Positions 51,544-61,189 are shown, numbered from the stretch's first letter. The stretch is 64,000 nt of DNA from JAEWWD01 sp964440115 (GCA_964440115.1 CAYTPV010000004.1:333230-397229); one strand, 5' to 3'. Made by a program: numbers and translations. The notes: a model not told the origin generated them from the sequence alone.

Positions 51544-52521
51544 TCATCTCACGCGGTCCAGGTGATGGCAGGAAGCAAAATGGCCGGGGGAGATTTCCCG
51601 CATCTCCGGTTCTTTGGCAGCGCAAAGCTTATCCGCATAGGGACAGCGCGTACGGAAACGGCAGCCGAAGGGAGGGTTCAGGGGGCTGGGCACGTCGCCT
51701 TCCAGCACGATGCGTTTGGAACTGCGGGAGGTATTAGGATCTGCGATGGGGATAGCAGAAATCAGGCTGCGGGTATAGGGATGGGCGCTGTGAGCGGTAA
51801 GCTCGTAGCTCTCGGCGAGCTCTACGAGCTTGCCCAGGTACATGACCCCGATGCGATTGGAAATATGTTTTACCACGCTCAGGTTATGGGCTATAAACAG
51901 ATACGTCAGCCCCATACGATCCTGTAATTCCTCGAACATATTGATCACCTGCGCCTGTATGGAAACATCCAGTGCAGAAACAGGCTCGTCGCAAACGATA
52001 AACTCGGGGTTCACGGCCAAGGCCCGGGCGATGCCCACGCGTTGGCGTTGTCCGCCCGAAAACTCGTGGGGATAACGGTTTGCATGCTCGGAGTTGAGGC
52101 CCACTAGGCCCAGCAGCTCCACGATCCGTTCCTGACGCTCCTTTGCGTTGATGGCCAAGTGATGGATGTCGATGGCCTCTCCAACGACATCACCCACTGT
52201 CATTCGGGGATTCAGGCTGGCGTAGGGGTCTTGGAACACGATCTGCATTTTCCGCCGATAAGGCAGCATGTTGACATGGGTAATGTCCTTGCCGTTGTAT
52301 AATATTTTGCCCCCTGTGGGTTCATAAAGGCGCAATAAAGTACGGCCTGCAGTGGTTTTGCCGCAGCCAGATTCACCTACCAAGCCCAAGGTTTCACCCT
52401 TGTTGATATAGAATGAAATGTCGTCCACAGCCTTGACGACTTTTTTCTCCAGAAGCTTTCCACCGCCAACGGGGAAATATTGCTTTAAGTGCTGAACTTC
52501 CAGCAGCTTATTATCGTCCAT
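51544..52521 (-). CDS. Peptide ABC importer ATPase (OppF/DppF type)
   Basis: Cytoplasmic ATPase of 325 residues. Walker A is GESGCGKTT, signature FSGGQRQR, Walker B FIVCDEPVSALD, and the C-terminal oligopeptide-transporter extension has the RFRTRCPYADKLC cysteine motif. The start overlaps the stop of the upstream ATPase by one base (TAATG). It forms a heterodimer with the OppD-type subunit. Confidence 0.94.
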   Translation of the reverse strand: MDDNKLLEVQHLKQYFPVGGGKLLEKKVVKAVDDISFYINKGETLGLVGESGCGKTTAGRTLLRLYEPTGGKILYNGKDITHVNMLPYRRKMQIVFQDPYASLNPRMTVGDVVGEAIDIHHLAINAKERQERIVELLGLVGLNSEHANRYPHEFSGGQRQRVGIARALAVNPEFIVCDEPVSALDVSIQAQVINMFEELQDRMGLTYLFIAHNLSVVKHISNRIGVMYLGKLVELAESYELTAHSAHPYTRSLISAIPIADPNTSRSSKRIVLEGDVPSPLNPPFGCRFRTRCPYADKLCAAKEPEMREISPGHFASCHHLDRVR

Positions 52522-53528
52522 TACGCCTGTCCACCTCCCTGGCTCTCGAATTTCGCCTTGTCCAGCAGCCAGCATGCGCTGTTATGATCGTTACTCAATT
52601 GGGTATAGGCCGGCATGTGGCTGAGGCAAATTTTCATACAGGAACGGCATCGTGGCGCAAAGGGGCAGCCTATCGGCGGGTTAAGCATATCCACCGGCGA
52701 ACCTTCAATAGGCACCAGCCGCTTGTGTTCACGTTCGTTCAGGTTGGGGACGCTCTGCAGCAGGCCTTTGGTGTACTCATGGGAAGGTTGATAGAAAATA
52801 TCGTCCGTGGTGCCGTACTCCACCACCTTGCCTCCGTACATGACGGCGATGCGGTCGCACATACCGGCCACAACGCCCAGGTCATGGGTGATGAGTATGA
52901 TCGCCATGCCCAGCTTTTTCTTCAGATCTATCATAAGTTCCAGAATCTGGGCTTGGATCGTCACATCAAGGGCTGTTGTTGGCTCGTCGGCGATCAGCAG
53001 TTTGGGCTCGCATGCAAGCGCGATTGCGATCATCACACGCTGGCGCATGCCGCCTGACAGTTCGTGGGGATACTGCTTGAGGCGTTTATCGGGCTCGTTG
53101 ATGCCCACGAGCCGCAAAAGCTCGTGCGCGCGTTCGTCGACCTGTTTCTTGTTTTTATTCGTGTGCAAACGAATTACTTCCCGGATCTGGTTGCCGACCG
53201 TGTAGACCGGGTTCAGGCTGGTCATGGGGTCCTGAAATATAATAGAGACCTCACAGCCGCGTATCTTGCGCATCTCTCGCTCGGTCATGTTGTTAATATG
53301 ATGCTCATTGAAATACAGGTCGCCGCCAATCACCCTGCCGGGATACGCTGTAAGACCCATCAGGCTGTAGGCAGTTACTGATTTACCCGAGCCGCTTTCA
53401 CCAACAATTCCCAGTACCTCACCCTCGCGAACGTGGAGGGATACATCATTGAGCGCCTTCACCTCGCCCGCCGGCGTAAAGAAGGAAAGACGTTCGTTGC
53501 GGATATCGACCAAATACTCGTTCATCAT
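52521..53528 (-). CDS. Peptide ABC importer ATPase (OppD/DppD type)
   Basis: Cytoplasmic ATPase of 335 residues. Walker A is GESGSGKSV, signature LSGGMRQR, Walker B LLIADEPTTALD, and the C-terminal PFAPRCRSCMKIC motif holds Fe-S-type cysteines known from OppD and DppD. AAGGAGG precedes the double ATG at 53528. It lies 13 bases after the OppC-type permease. Partner of the ATPase at 51544. Confidence 0.94.
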   Translation of the reverse strand: MMNEYLVDIRNERLSFFTPAGEVKALNDVSLHVREGEVLGIVGESGSGKSVTAYSLMGLTAYPGRVIGGDLYFNEHHINNMTEREMRKIRGCEVSIIFQDPMTSLNPVYTVGNQIREVIRLHTNKNKKQVDERAHELLRLVGINEPDKRLKQYPHELSGGMRQRVMIAIALACEPKLLIADEPTTALDVTIQAQILELMIDLKKKLGMAIILITHDLGVVAGMCDRIAVMYGGKVVEYGTTDDIFYQPSHEYTKGLLQSVPNLNEREHKRLVPIEGSPVDMLNPPIGCPFAPRCRSCMKICLSHMPAYTQLSNDHNSACWLLDKAKFESQGGGQA

Positions 53529-53541
53529 GCTTCCTCCTTCC

Positions 53542-54585
53542 TTAGCTCTTCAACTTGGGATCGAACGCGTCCCTAAGGCCGTCGCCGAGCAGGTTGAAGC
53601 TGAGTATGATCAGGCTGATCAGCAGCGCCGGTGAGAGCAGCAGATATGGGTAACTGGTGAGGCCGTTGAGTGCATCACTTGCAAGAGAACCTAGAGAGGG
53701 CAGCGGGATGGCGACGCCAAGGCCAAGGAAGCTCAAAAAGCTCTCCGTAAATATTGACGAGGGAATTTGCAGCGTTGTGGTAACGATCAGGGTACCAATA
53801 CAGTTGGTAAGCAGATGTTTACGGATGATGCGTCCGCTGGATGCTCCCAGTGCTTTGGCAGCCATCACGAATTCATACTGCTTGAGGGTGAGCACCTGAC
53901 CGCGCACGATACGGGCCATTCCTACCCAGTACAGCAAGGCAAACACAATAAAGATGCTGATAAAGTTGACGCCTACCGTCTGGATCCATTGAAAGGCGGG
54001 CTTAGCTGCCAATGCATTCATGGGCTCCTTGATAGCGAACGAAATGAGCACGATCAGCAATATATCGGGCACGGTATAGATGATATCCACGATGCGCATC
54101 ATGATGAGATCCACCCATCCGCCAAAGTAGCCTGATACGGCGCCGTAGATGGAGCCGATCAGCAGTATAATTGCAGAGGCGATCAGGCCGACCAGTAGGG
54201 AGATACGGCTGCCCACCATAACGCGGACCGCATAATCTCGGCCCAGACCGTCGGTCCCCAGTATGTGGGGAAATACCTTTTCACCGGAGGCGATGCGTAC
54301 CTGCTCCTGCTCGGAGTAGTGCATGGGCGCAAGATATTCAGACCCCTTGATCTGCTGCTCATATTGATAGTGGTAGAAGATGGGGACAATGAAGGACAGG
54401 ACAGCAATGATCAGAATGACCACCATACACGTCATAGCAACCCTGTTCCTGAGGAGGCGGCGCATAGCGTCCTTCCAAAAGCTTACGCTGGGGCGCATCT
54501 GCACCAGGCTGTGCTTTTCCGCTTCGGTTGCGGGCAGGAAGCTATCGGCATTCAGTTGAAAGCTTAACGGATTTTTTGATGTCAT
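53542..54585 (-). CDS. Peptide ABC importer permease (OppC/DppC type)
   Basis: Inner-membrane permease of 347 residues. A cytoplasmic N terminus of about 35 residues is followed by a first helix (MTCMVVILIIAVLSFIVPIF), an external loop with the OppC_N region, and a BPD_transp_1 domain with the EAA loop around VMAAKALGASSGRIIRKHLL. Thirteen bases separate it from the OppB-type gene upstream and from the ATPase gene downstream. Confidence 0.94.
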   Translation of the reverse strand: MTSKNPLSFQLNADSFLPATEAEKHSLVQMRPSVSFWKDAMRRLLRNRVAMTCMVVILIIAVLSFIVPIFYHYQYEQQIKGSEYLAPMHYSEQEQVRIASGEKVFPHILGTDGLGRDYAVRVMVGSRISLLVGLIASAIILLIGSIYGAVSGYFGGWVDLIMMRIVDIIYTVPDILLIVLISFAIKEPMNALAAKPAFQWIQTVGVNFISIFIVFALLYWVGMARIVRGQVLTLKQYEFVMAAKALGASSGRIIRKHLLTNCIGTLIVTTTLQIPSSIFTESFLSFLGLGVAIPLPSLGSLASDALNGLTSYPYLLLSPALLISLIILSFNLLGDGLRDAFDPKLKS

Positions 54586-54598
54586 GCTTCTGGTCTCC

Positions 54599-55516
54599 TC
54601 ATTTCAGCTGGATGCGCGGGTCGATTAGTTTATAGGCGATGTCTACCAGCACATTCAGCACGATGATAAGCGCAGCCAGGAAAATTGTGGTGCCCATGAT
54701 CACGGTATAATCGCGGTTGAGTATGGAGCCTACAAACTGGCCCCCCAGGCCTGGAATAACGAATATCTTCTCCACAATAAAACTGCCGGTTAGTGTGTAG
54801 GCCAGCATTGGCCCCAAATAGGTGACCACAGGCAGAATTGCATTACGCAGGGCGTGTTTAAAAAGCGAAACGAACTGGGACAGCCCCTTGGCTCTCGCTG
54901 TACGCATATAATCCTGGCCGATCACATCCAGCATAGAGGATCGCATCAGCCGCGTGATATAGGCCATTGGGTAGAAGGATAGTGCCATGACCGGCAACAC
55001 ATAATGCAGCGGAGAGGTAAGCCCAATGGTTGGAAGCAGTTTTAGATTTACTCCGAACAAATACATCCCTACGGTACATATCACGAAGCTGGGAAACGCG
55101 ATACCGCAGGTTGCAATGACGATGATCAGATCGTCAAGCCATTTGCCGCGATTAAGCGCAGCGATACTGCCCAGAGGAATTCCTACTGCCAGCGCCGCCA
55201 GCACTGAGATACCGCCAAGTTTAGCGGAAACGGGAAACTTACTGGCAATGATCTCGGTGACGGTGCGGCCGCGCTGCTTCAGGCTCAGGCCGAAATCTCC
55301 CTGGGCTGCGCTGAACAAATAGTTCTTGTACTGCACAATCAAAGGCTTGTCCAAGCCGAATTTCGCTTTCAAGGCTGCCTGCGCTTGTGCGCTGATGGAT
55401 TTTTCCGAAATGAACGGGCCTCCTGGCACCAAATTCATGAGGAAAAATGTGATGGTCGCAACCATCAGGATCGTCAGTGCGGCCAGAATGATCCGCTTGA
55501 CAATATACTTCAGCAT
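54599..55516 (-). CDS. Peptide ABC importer permease (OppB/DppB type)
   Basis: Inner-membrane permease of 305 residues and first gene of the peptide importer operon. It begins MLKYIVKRIILAALTIL, the standard OppB start, and has the EAA-loop region around MRTARAKGLSQFVSLFKHAL and the DYTVIMG segment near the end. GGGAG lies upstream of the ATG. Its 5' leader of about 110 bases contains a GGGCGCAA inverted repeat. Confidence 0.94.
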   Translation of the reverse strand: MLKYIVKRIILAALTILMVATITFFLMNLVPGGPFISEKSISAQAQAALKAKFGLDKPLIVQYKNYLFSAAQGDFGLSLKQRGRTVTEIIASKFPVSAKLGGISVLAALAVGIPLGSIAALNRGKWLDDLIIVIATCGIAFPSFVICTVGMYLFGVNLKLLPTIGLTSPLHYVLPVMALSFYPMAYITRLMRSSMLDVIGQDYMRTARAKGLSQFVSLFKHALRNAILPVVTYLGPMLAYTLTGSFIVEKIFVIPGLGGQFVGSILNRDYTVIMGTTIFLAALIIVLNVLVDIAYKLIDPRIQLK

Positions 55517-55571
55517 AGGTAAATACTCCCTTACTCATGTTGAAAGCCTAAAAATTGGCACAGAAACAAAT

Positions 55572-55592
55572 TCGGGCGCAACTTGCGCCCGA
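55572..55592. repeat. Inverted repeat in the peptide importer leader
   Basis: TCGGGCGCAA and TTGCGCCCGA surround a single C. It would form a short hairpin about 60 bases upstream of the OppB-type start and could be an operator or an mRNA structure. No T-tract, so not a terminator. Confidence 0.55.
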
Positions 55593-55636
55593 TCGATGTA
55601 TCACTTTTGTATTCCATTACACATGGCGTTAATATT

Positions 55637-55665
55637 ATTCTAACAGCCCGAATCTGATTTGTCAT
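55637..55665 (-). promoter_or_regulatory. Probable sigma-A promoter of the peptide importer operon
   Basis: On the minus strand ATGACA (55665-55660), a 17-base spacer and TAGAAT (55642-55637), each one mismatch from consensus. The stretch 55670-55935 upstream is AT-rich and holds no convincing gene. Confidence 0.6.
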
Positions 55666-55937
55666 TTGCGAACCTGTGGTTGAGATTACATATTATAACA
55701 ATCGTGCGACAAGTCGCTTTCATAAATCAGGGCTATCCGGTTTTCTCGTCGCCGTTTGAGAATGCGACGATCGTCATAAACAAATTCAAAAATTTGCTGT
55801 TTTTTGTATAAGTATTTTGTAATGGCAACTAAGGAGAATGAGAAGGCATATGATTCTGCACATTCCTCATTGTGCCGGCAAAGACATAGCATACTTAACG
55901 GGTATTAAATAACTTAGTGCTCGGCAAATTAAAATGA

Positions 55938-55965
55938 TTGACAGACGAACAAATATAAGTATAAT
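55938..55965 (+). promoter_or_regulatory. Sigma-A promoter of the purine operon
   Basis: TTGACA (55938-55943), a 16-base spacer and TATAAT (55960-55965). Start expected near 55972, leaving a 150-base leader before the first deaminase-family gene. Confidence 0.8.
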
Positions 55966-56024
55966 AACAATAAAGTTCGATTAAATCAGTTTAAAATTGA
56001 ATAAGAATTTATTGAAATTCGACA

Positions 56025-56088
56025 GGTGCAAATCGGCGCCACTTCAGGACGGGAAGCCTGGCTACCCTCCTCAAGCGGTGCTTTTTTT
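56025..56088 (+). promoter_or_regulatory. Attenuator / riboswitch-like element upstream of the purine operon
   Basis: GGTGC (56025-56029) can pair with GCGCC (56036-56040). Alternatively GCGCCACTT (56036-56044) pairs with AAGCGGTGC (56073-56081) to make a terminator stem followed by seven T residues (56082-56088). The loop holds a second stem, AGGACGGG with CCCTCCT. The two pairings exclude each other, the hallmark of an on/off attenuator. It does not match the purine (xpt-type) aptamer consensus; the class is not identified. Confidence 0.65.
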
Positions 56089-56121
56089 ATACTTCATATT
56101 ATTTTTCAAGGGGTACTTATT

Positions 56122-57903
56122 ATGAAAAGAACAATTGATGATCTCAAAGAAATGATCCGTGCAGGAAGAGCGCAAATACCTGCGGATACTGTAATCAAGA
56201 ACGGCATATTGGTTAATGTGATGACAAGTGAGTGTTATCCCGCTGATGTCGCCATCTACAAGGATATGATCGTTGCAATAGGGGATGTCAGCGCCTATAT
56301 AGGGCCCAATACGACTATGATTGATGCGAATGGCTGCTACCTTACGCCCGGCCTGATTGACGGGCATATACACAGCGAATGCAGTAAGTTGAGCATTACA
56401 AGTTATGCAAAGGCTGTTGTTCCGCGTGGCACCACCAGCATGATATCCGGATTGGATGAATACATTTCCGTTTCAGGTTTGGACGGCCTGAAAGAAATAT
56501 TTGAGGAAATCAAGCAAACACCTCTCAAAGTATTTTGGGGCGCACCCTACAAGACGCCGTATACCATTCCACAGTCAACTGTAGCTTTTAATTTCACAAA
56601 GGAAGTACATGAACAGGTTCAAAAATGGCCTGAATGCTTTGGCGTTTGGGAATTGGTACGCGAAGCGGTACTTGAAGAAGACGAAGATACGTTGGGAGCT
56701 ATCGCACATGCGTATGAAAACAGGCTTCCTGTGTTCGGCTGTGCACCGATGGCCCGTGGGAATGATTTGAACGGGTACCTAATGAGCGGTGTGCGGTTGG
56801 ATCATGAAAGCTACACGCATGAAGAAGTATTGGAAAAAATGCGCAAAGGCATGCATATGCTCATTCGTGAATCATCTGTAACGCACTTCCTCAAAGAGAA
56901 TATTCGCGCTATTACTGAAGTAAATCCCGCGCTTGCAAGACGCGTAAGCTTCTGCACAGACGATGTGACGGCTTGGGATGTGATAAACAAAGGACATTTG
57001 GATGAAGTCGTCCGTCTGGCAATAGCGGCAGGCGTTCCTCCTGTGACCGCCATTCAAATGGCGACCATCAACAGCGCGGAAGCATATCGCATCGATCACC
57101 TGATCGGCTCCATATCGCCGGGCCGAATTGCAGACATTCTATTGATAGACAGTCCTGAATCATTCCGGGTACAAGCTGTAATCACCAATGGCAAACTGGT
57201 GGCGAAAGATAAGAAGCTCATACATGAGCTTCATGCCCCCCAAAGAAGTTCAGTATTGAAGGGGGAACTTAAATGCAAAAAAACAGTTCCCGCAGATTTT
57301 GAGTACAAGGTACCTATTTCCAATGGTACTGCAACTGTATTATCCATGGATGTGAAAGGGCCTTTTGTTCGCAAGCGCAGGGATGTTGTGTTAAAGGTGC
57401 AAAACCATGTATTGCAGCCTGATACTGCGCAGGATGTTGCTTTGGTTTCTGTGATGGAGCGATTTGGAAGGAATGGAAACCAATCACTTGCATTCTGTTC
57501 TGGATGGAAATTGAAAAAAGGCGCGATGGCTTCTTCGGCAGCGCCGGACGATAACGATCTGATTATCATGGGTACAAATGCTCAGGATATGTCGGTTGCA
57601 GCAAATCATTTGATTGCAAACGGCGGCGGACAGGTAGTCGTGGCGGATGGCCAAATAATCGAATTTCTGCCGCTTCCGGTTGGCGGAATTGTCAGCGACG
57701 AAGATCCGGAACTCATTGCGGAGTATGAACTTCGTCTGAATGCCGCCGCGCAGAAACTTGGGTGCGATTTGCCTGAACCGCTTATGTATATGTTCTTTTT
57801 GCCTATCACAGCAATACAGGACTACGCCATAACAGACATTGGCCCTGTGGACTGCGTCAATCTCACTGTTTTTGATCCGGTCCTTACACTGAATGAACAA
57901 TAA
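56122..57903 (+). CDS. Adenine deaminase paralogue (divergent amidohydrolase)
   Basis: Metal-dependent amidohydrolase of 593 residues, colinear with bacterial adenine deaminase. It has GLIDGHIHSECS in place of DSHIHIESS, and the second Ade signature ADPHEIVNV is replaced by SGLDEYISV, so the DPHE His is Asp. A later FCTDDVTAWDV matches the CSDDR region, and the C-terminal Ade domain is present (MGTNAQDMSVAANHLI). Changes in two metal-site motifs suggest altered substrate or chemistry. AAGGGG lies eight bases before the ATG at 56122. The normal-looking adenine deaminase gene follows within about 20 bases. Confidence 0.78.
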   Translation: MKRTIDDLKEMIRAGRAQIPADTVIKNGILVNVMTSECYPADVAIYKDMIVAIGDVSAYIGPNTTMIDANGCYLTPGLIDGHIHSECSKLSITSYAKAVVPRGTTSMISGLDEYISVSGLDGLKEIFEEIKQTPLKVFWGAPYKTPYTIPQSTVAFNFTKEVHEQVQKWPECFGVWELVREAVLEEDEDTLGAIAHAYENRLPVFGCAPMARGNDLNGYLMSGVRLDHESYTHEEVLEKMRKGMHMLIRESSVTHFLKENIRAITEVNPALARRVSFCTDDVTAWDVINKGHLDEVVRLAIAAGVPPVTAIQMATINSAEAYRIDHLIGSISPGRIADILLIDSPESFRVQAVITNGKLVAKDKKLIHELHAPQRSSVLKGELKCKKTVPADFEYKVPISNGTATVLSMDVKGPFVRKRRDVVLKVQNHVLQPDTAQDVALVSVMERFGRNGNQSLAFCSGWKLKKGAMASSAAPDDNDLIIMGTNAQDMSVAANHLIANGGGQVVVADGQIIEFLPLPVGGIVSDEDPELIAEYELRLNAAAQKLGCDLPEPLMYMFFLPITAIQDYAITDIGPVDCVNLTVFDPVLTLNEQ

Positions 57904-57925
57904 TCATGAAGGGGGAGCATGCTGC

Positions 57926-59659
57926 GTGGAAAAAAGCGTGTTAAAGAAAGGGATCGATGTGGCTGCCGGCCGAATTCCTGCGGACCTGGTGATAAAGAAC
58001 TGTAAAATCGCCGATGTCTACGCGGGTGAAATCATTGAAGGCAGTATTGCAGTTAGTGACGGCTTGATTGCCGGAATAGGGGAGTATGAAGGCCTCGTTG
58101 AGGTGGATGCGCAGGGGCGGTACGCGCTGCCAGGTTTTATAGACAGTCATATTCATATTGAATCGTCTTATGTCAGCCCGGAGGAGCTTGGAAGGATGTT
58201 GGTTCCATGCGGGGCCTCCACCATTATTGCAGATCCGCATGAGATTGTGAACGTGTGCGGCCTGCAGGGACTTGAATACATGATGAATGCATCCGAAAAC
58301 ACTGCACTGGATATCCGGTTCATGCTTCCTTCATGCGTACCGGCGACTCCCTTTGAAAATGCGGGCGCTACTGTTCTGGCTGAAGATATGAAGGCTGTCA
58401 TCGATCGTGAAAAGATACTTGGACTGGGCGAATTTATGAATTTTCCGGGCGTGGTATTCGCATCGGACGATGTTCTCGATAAGCTGCTTCTTGCGAAAAA
58501 ACACCATAAGCTCATAGACGGACACAGCCCTGGACTCAAAGGTAACGCGCTCAACGCATATACTTTCCCGCAGATACACAATGACCATGAGTGCGCCACC
58601 GTACAGGATCTGCGTGATCGAATATCTCGCGGCATGTACGTGATGCTGCGGCAGGGTTCTGCCTGCCATGACCTAAAAGCATTGCTCAAAGGCGTAACAG
58701 CGCAGAACAGCCGAAGATGCTTGTTATGCTCGGATGACCGCCAGCCCAAAACGATACTGGAAATTGGCCACCTCGATGATCATCTGCGCATCTGCGTCGA
58801 GGAGGGGCTGGATCCGATCACGGCGATACGCATGGCCAGCCTGAACGCCGCGGAATGCTTTGGGTTAAGCGACCGTGGTGCAATCGCGCCGGGACTCCGT
58901 GCGGATATCGTGTTGGTGGATGATTTAAAGGGATTCCACGTCAACAGGATGTTTATCAAAGGTGAGCTGGCTGCGGAGGAAGGACGTTACCTGTTCCCTG
59001 TTCACAGATATGATGATTCTTCTGTACGTTCCAGCTTCCACGTAAAGGACTTCAGTGCGGAAAAACTGCGGCTGCGGCTTAAAAACGACGAGGTATATGT
59101 CATCGATGTTCTGCCGGGCGGCGTAGTGACCGGCAAGGGAAAGGCGAACGTTAAGCGGGATGGCGATGGCGAATTCGTTTATGATCCTGCTGCGGACATC
59201 GTCAAGGTTGCAGTGATAGAACGCCATAAGAATACGGGAAACGTAGCACTTGCGTTGCTGCGTGGGTATGGCATACGTCATGGTGCCGTCGCATTATCCA
59301 TCGCGCATGATTCACACAATATCATTGTGGTAGGCACAAATGATGAAGATATGGTCTTTGCGGTAGAAAGTCTTATTGAGCAGGGCGGCGGTATTGTGCT
59401 TGCAAGCGACAGTTCTATATTGGAGAGCATGCCCATGCCCCTTGGTGGGATCATGAGCGATCAAAGCGGAGAATGGGTGATGGAAAAGCTGAATGCGCTT
59501 CATGAGAAAGCCTATGAGGCTTTAAGAATCAGCAGCAGCGTCGAGCCAGTAATGACACTTTGCTTTATGTCTCTTGCTGTGATACCAGAATTGAAGCTGA
59601 CGGATATGGGGCTATTTGATGTAACGAAATTTTCGTTTATCGATCTTGAAGTTTCTTAA
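57926..59659 (+). CDS. ade: Adenine deaminase
   Basis: Converts adenine to hypoxanthine and ammonia in purine salvage. It is about 577 residues long with the family motifs intact: GFIDSHIHIESSYVSPEE, TTIIADPHEIVNV in the form ASTIIADPHEIVNVCG, DGHSPGLKG, LLCSDDRQP and the C-terminal VGTNDEDMVFAVESL. I prefer the GTG at 57926, ten bases after GAAGGGGGA, over the ATG at 57893, which overlaps the upstream gene. It is the middle gene of the purine operon between its divergent paralogue and a nucleoside-binding lipoprotein. Confidence 0.94.
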   Translation: MEKSVLKKGIDVAAGRIPADLVIKNCKIADVYAGEIIEGSIAVSDGLIAGIGEYEGLVEVDAQGRYALPGFIDSHIHIESSYVSPEELGRMLVPCGASTIIADPHEIVNVCGLQGLEYMMNASENTALDIRFMLPSCVPATPFENAGATVLAEDMKAVIDREKILGLGEFMNFPGVVFASDDVLDKLLLAKKHHKLIDGHSPGLKGNALNAYTFPQIHNDHECATVQDLRDRISRGMYVMLRQGSACHDLKALLKGVTAQNSRRCLLCSDDRQPKTILEIGHLDDHLRICVEEGLDPITAIRMASLNAAECFGLSDRGAIAPGLRADIVLVDDLKGFHVNRMFIKGELAAEEGRYLFPVHRYDDSSVRSSFHVKDFSAEKLRLRLKNDEVYVIDVLPGGVVTGKGKANVKRDGDGEFVYDPAADIVKVAVIERHKNTGNVALALLRGYGIRHGAVALSIAHDSHNIIVVGTNDEDMVFAVESLIEQGGGIVLASDSSILESMPMPLGGIMSDQSGEWVMEKLNALHEKAYEALRISSSVEPVMTLCFMSLAVIPELKLTDMGLFDVTKFSFIDLEVS

Positions 59660-59805
59660 GAGGGAATTAACACAGCATTTTCCTCTGGTCCTTGCATGGA
59701 TTGAAGGCTTCTGATAATGCTAGTTGATTTCGGTAAGTTTTGGTTGTGCATCCGAGCTGTCGGGTGTTATGTATCAAATTATGGGATTGTTGAGAGGGGA
59801 AACGT

Positions 59806-60939
59806 ATGAAGAAACTGATCGCATTGTGTATTGTTCTCGCATTGCTGGCCAGCATAACGGCCTGCTCTGCTCCGGCATCAAAGGACAAGCTTGCCATGGA
59901 AAATGTAAAGGTTGGGTTTGTCCACATCGCGGATCCGAGCGATGGCGGTTATACCTACAACCACAATCTTGGCACCCTGAAAATGCAGCAGAATCTTGGA
60001 CTTCGTGATGATCAGATTATCAACAAATTCAATATCCCTGAGGGGGCCGAAACTGAAGTTGCACTTAAAGAGCTGATTGATGCAGGATGCAATATTATTT
60101 TTGCGACAAGTTTTGGTCATGAGACATATGTTGTTGCGGCAGCAAAAGAGAATCCGAACATTCAGTTTTGCCATGCAAGCGGATATATGGCAAAGGACAG
60201 CGGCTTAAAAAATGTGCATAACTACTTTGGGAAAATATATGAAGCCCGTTACCTAGCCGGGATCGCGGCAGGTCTTAAGACTAAAACCAATAAGCTGGGC
60301 TTTGTAGGTGCATTCCCGTATTCGGAGGATATCAGCAGCTTCACTGGCTTTTACCTCGGTGCAAAAAGCGTTAATCCCGACGTGACGATGGTAGTAAAAT
60401 ATACAAACAGCTGGAACGACCCCAACAAAGAAAAACAGGTCGCACAGGCGCTGATTGACGAGGGCTGCGATGTGCTCGGGCAAAATCCTGATTCCACCGC
60501 GACACAGACAACTGCCGAAGCGAATGGTGTATGGGCTGTGGGATACAATGCAAATATGATTTCCGCCGCACCCAACGCATCACTGACATCGCCCATCTGG
60601 GATTGGAGTATTTTCCTGACGCAGGCAGTAAAGGCAGTCGTGGCAGGTGAAACCATACCGGTTGATTTTACGGGCGGACTCAAAGAAGGCGTTGTAGGTC
60701 TTTCGGAGCTCAACGAGGCGATCATTGCGCCGGGAACGAAAGAAGCGATCAATGCTGCAAAGGAAAAGATCATCTCCGGAGAATTGAAAATATTTGTAGG
60801 GCCCATAACGGGAGAGGGCGTGGATTATGACGGTAATCCCATCAAGATCGAATTGGCTGAAGGACAAGAATTCATCGAGCCACAGAGTGCTCCAAGCTGG
60901 AATTACATCATCCCCGGCATCACAGTTAGTGATAATTAG
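59806..60939 (+). CDS. BMP-family nucleoside/purine-binding lipoprotein
   Basis: Extracytoplasmic lipoprotein of 377 residues with Cys20 as lipidation site (LLASITACSA). The BMP/PnrA fold is shown by VGFVHIADPSDGGYTYNH, GCNIIFATSFGH, YEARYLAGIAAGLKT, LGFVGAFPYSE, GCDVLGQNPDST and the domain end GLKEGVVGLSELNE. PnrA-type proteins bind purine nucleosides for ABC import, which fits its place after the two deaminase-family genes. No permease or ATPase gene follows, so it must share a transporter encoded elsewhere. GAGAGGGG precedes the ATG. Confidence 0.9.
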   Translation: MKKLIALCIVLALLASITACSAPASKDKLAMENVKVGFVHIADPSDGGYTYNHNLGTLKMQQNLGLRDDQIINKFNIPEGAETEVALKELIDAGCNIIFATSFGHETYVVAAAKENPNIQFCHASGYMAKDSGLKNVHNYFGKIYEARYLAGIAAGLKTKTNKLGFVGAFPYSEDISSFTGFYLGAKSVNPDVTMVVKYTNSWNDPNKEKQVAQALIDEGCDVLGQNPDSTATQTTAEANGVWAVGYNANMISAAPNASLTSPIWDWSIFLTQAVKAVVAGETIPVDFTGGLKEGVVGLSELNEAIIAPGTKEAINAAKEKIISGELKIFVGPITGEGVDYDGNPIKIELAEGQEFIEPQSAPSWNYIIPGITVSDN

Positions 60940-60966
60940 CAGAATCTTTGGACTAAAGATATATCA

Positions 60967-60996
60967 GGCCCTGTTTCTTTCTATGGAAACAGGGCC
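60967..60996 (+). terminator. Terminator of the purine operon
   Basis: GGCCCTGTTTC (60967-60977) and GAAACAGGGCC (60986-60996) form a perfect 11-bp stem, followed by TCTCATT, a weak T-tract. Confidence 0.75.
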
Positions 60997-61189
60997 TCTC
61001 ATTAGAAAACGCCGGAACTATCTTGACGGTGGAGTTGTATGCGCAAAATTGGTTTACGGCGACTTTGCATCTGGCCTCTTCCCAAAGCGTGACTTTTCAA
61101 GTAATCCTTCTTTGCTTAAACGCATTACGGAATCCGCCAGTGCGCCTGCATGTTGATTTTGCCTGCTGCGCTTCTGAGTAAACAAGGAT
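60997..61189. other. Intergenic stretch without a recognisable gene
   Basis: Nothing convincing. A minus-strand frame reads SVMRLSKEGLLEKSRFGK and could be the tail of a lost gene, but it has no start context. Confidence 0.4.

Noticed and set aside
55686..55892. A 68-codon minus-strand frame before the peptide importer
   Set aside because: No ribosome site, unusual composition and located in AT-rich promoter DNA between two divergent operons.
61030..61170. A minus-strand frame reading LSKEGLLEKSRFGK
   Set aside because: No start context and no family resemblance; possibly the tail of a lost gene but not supportable.
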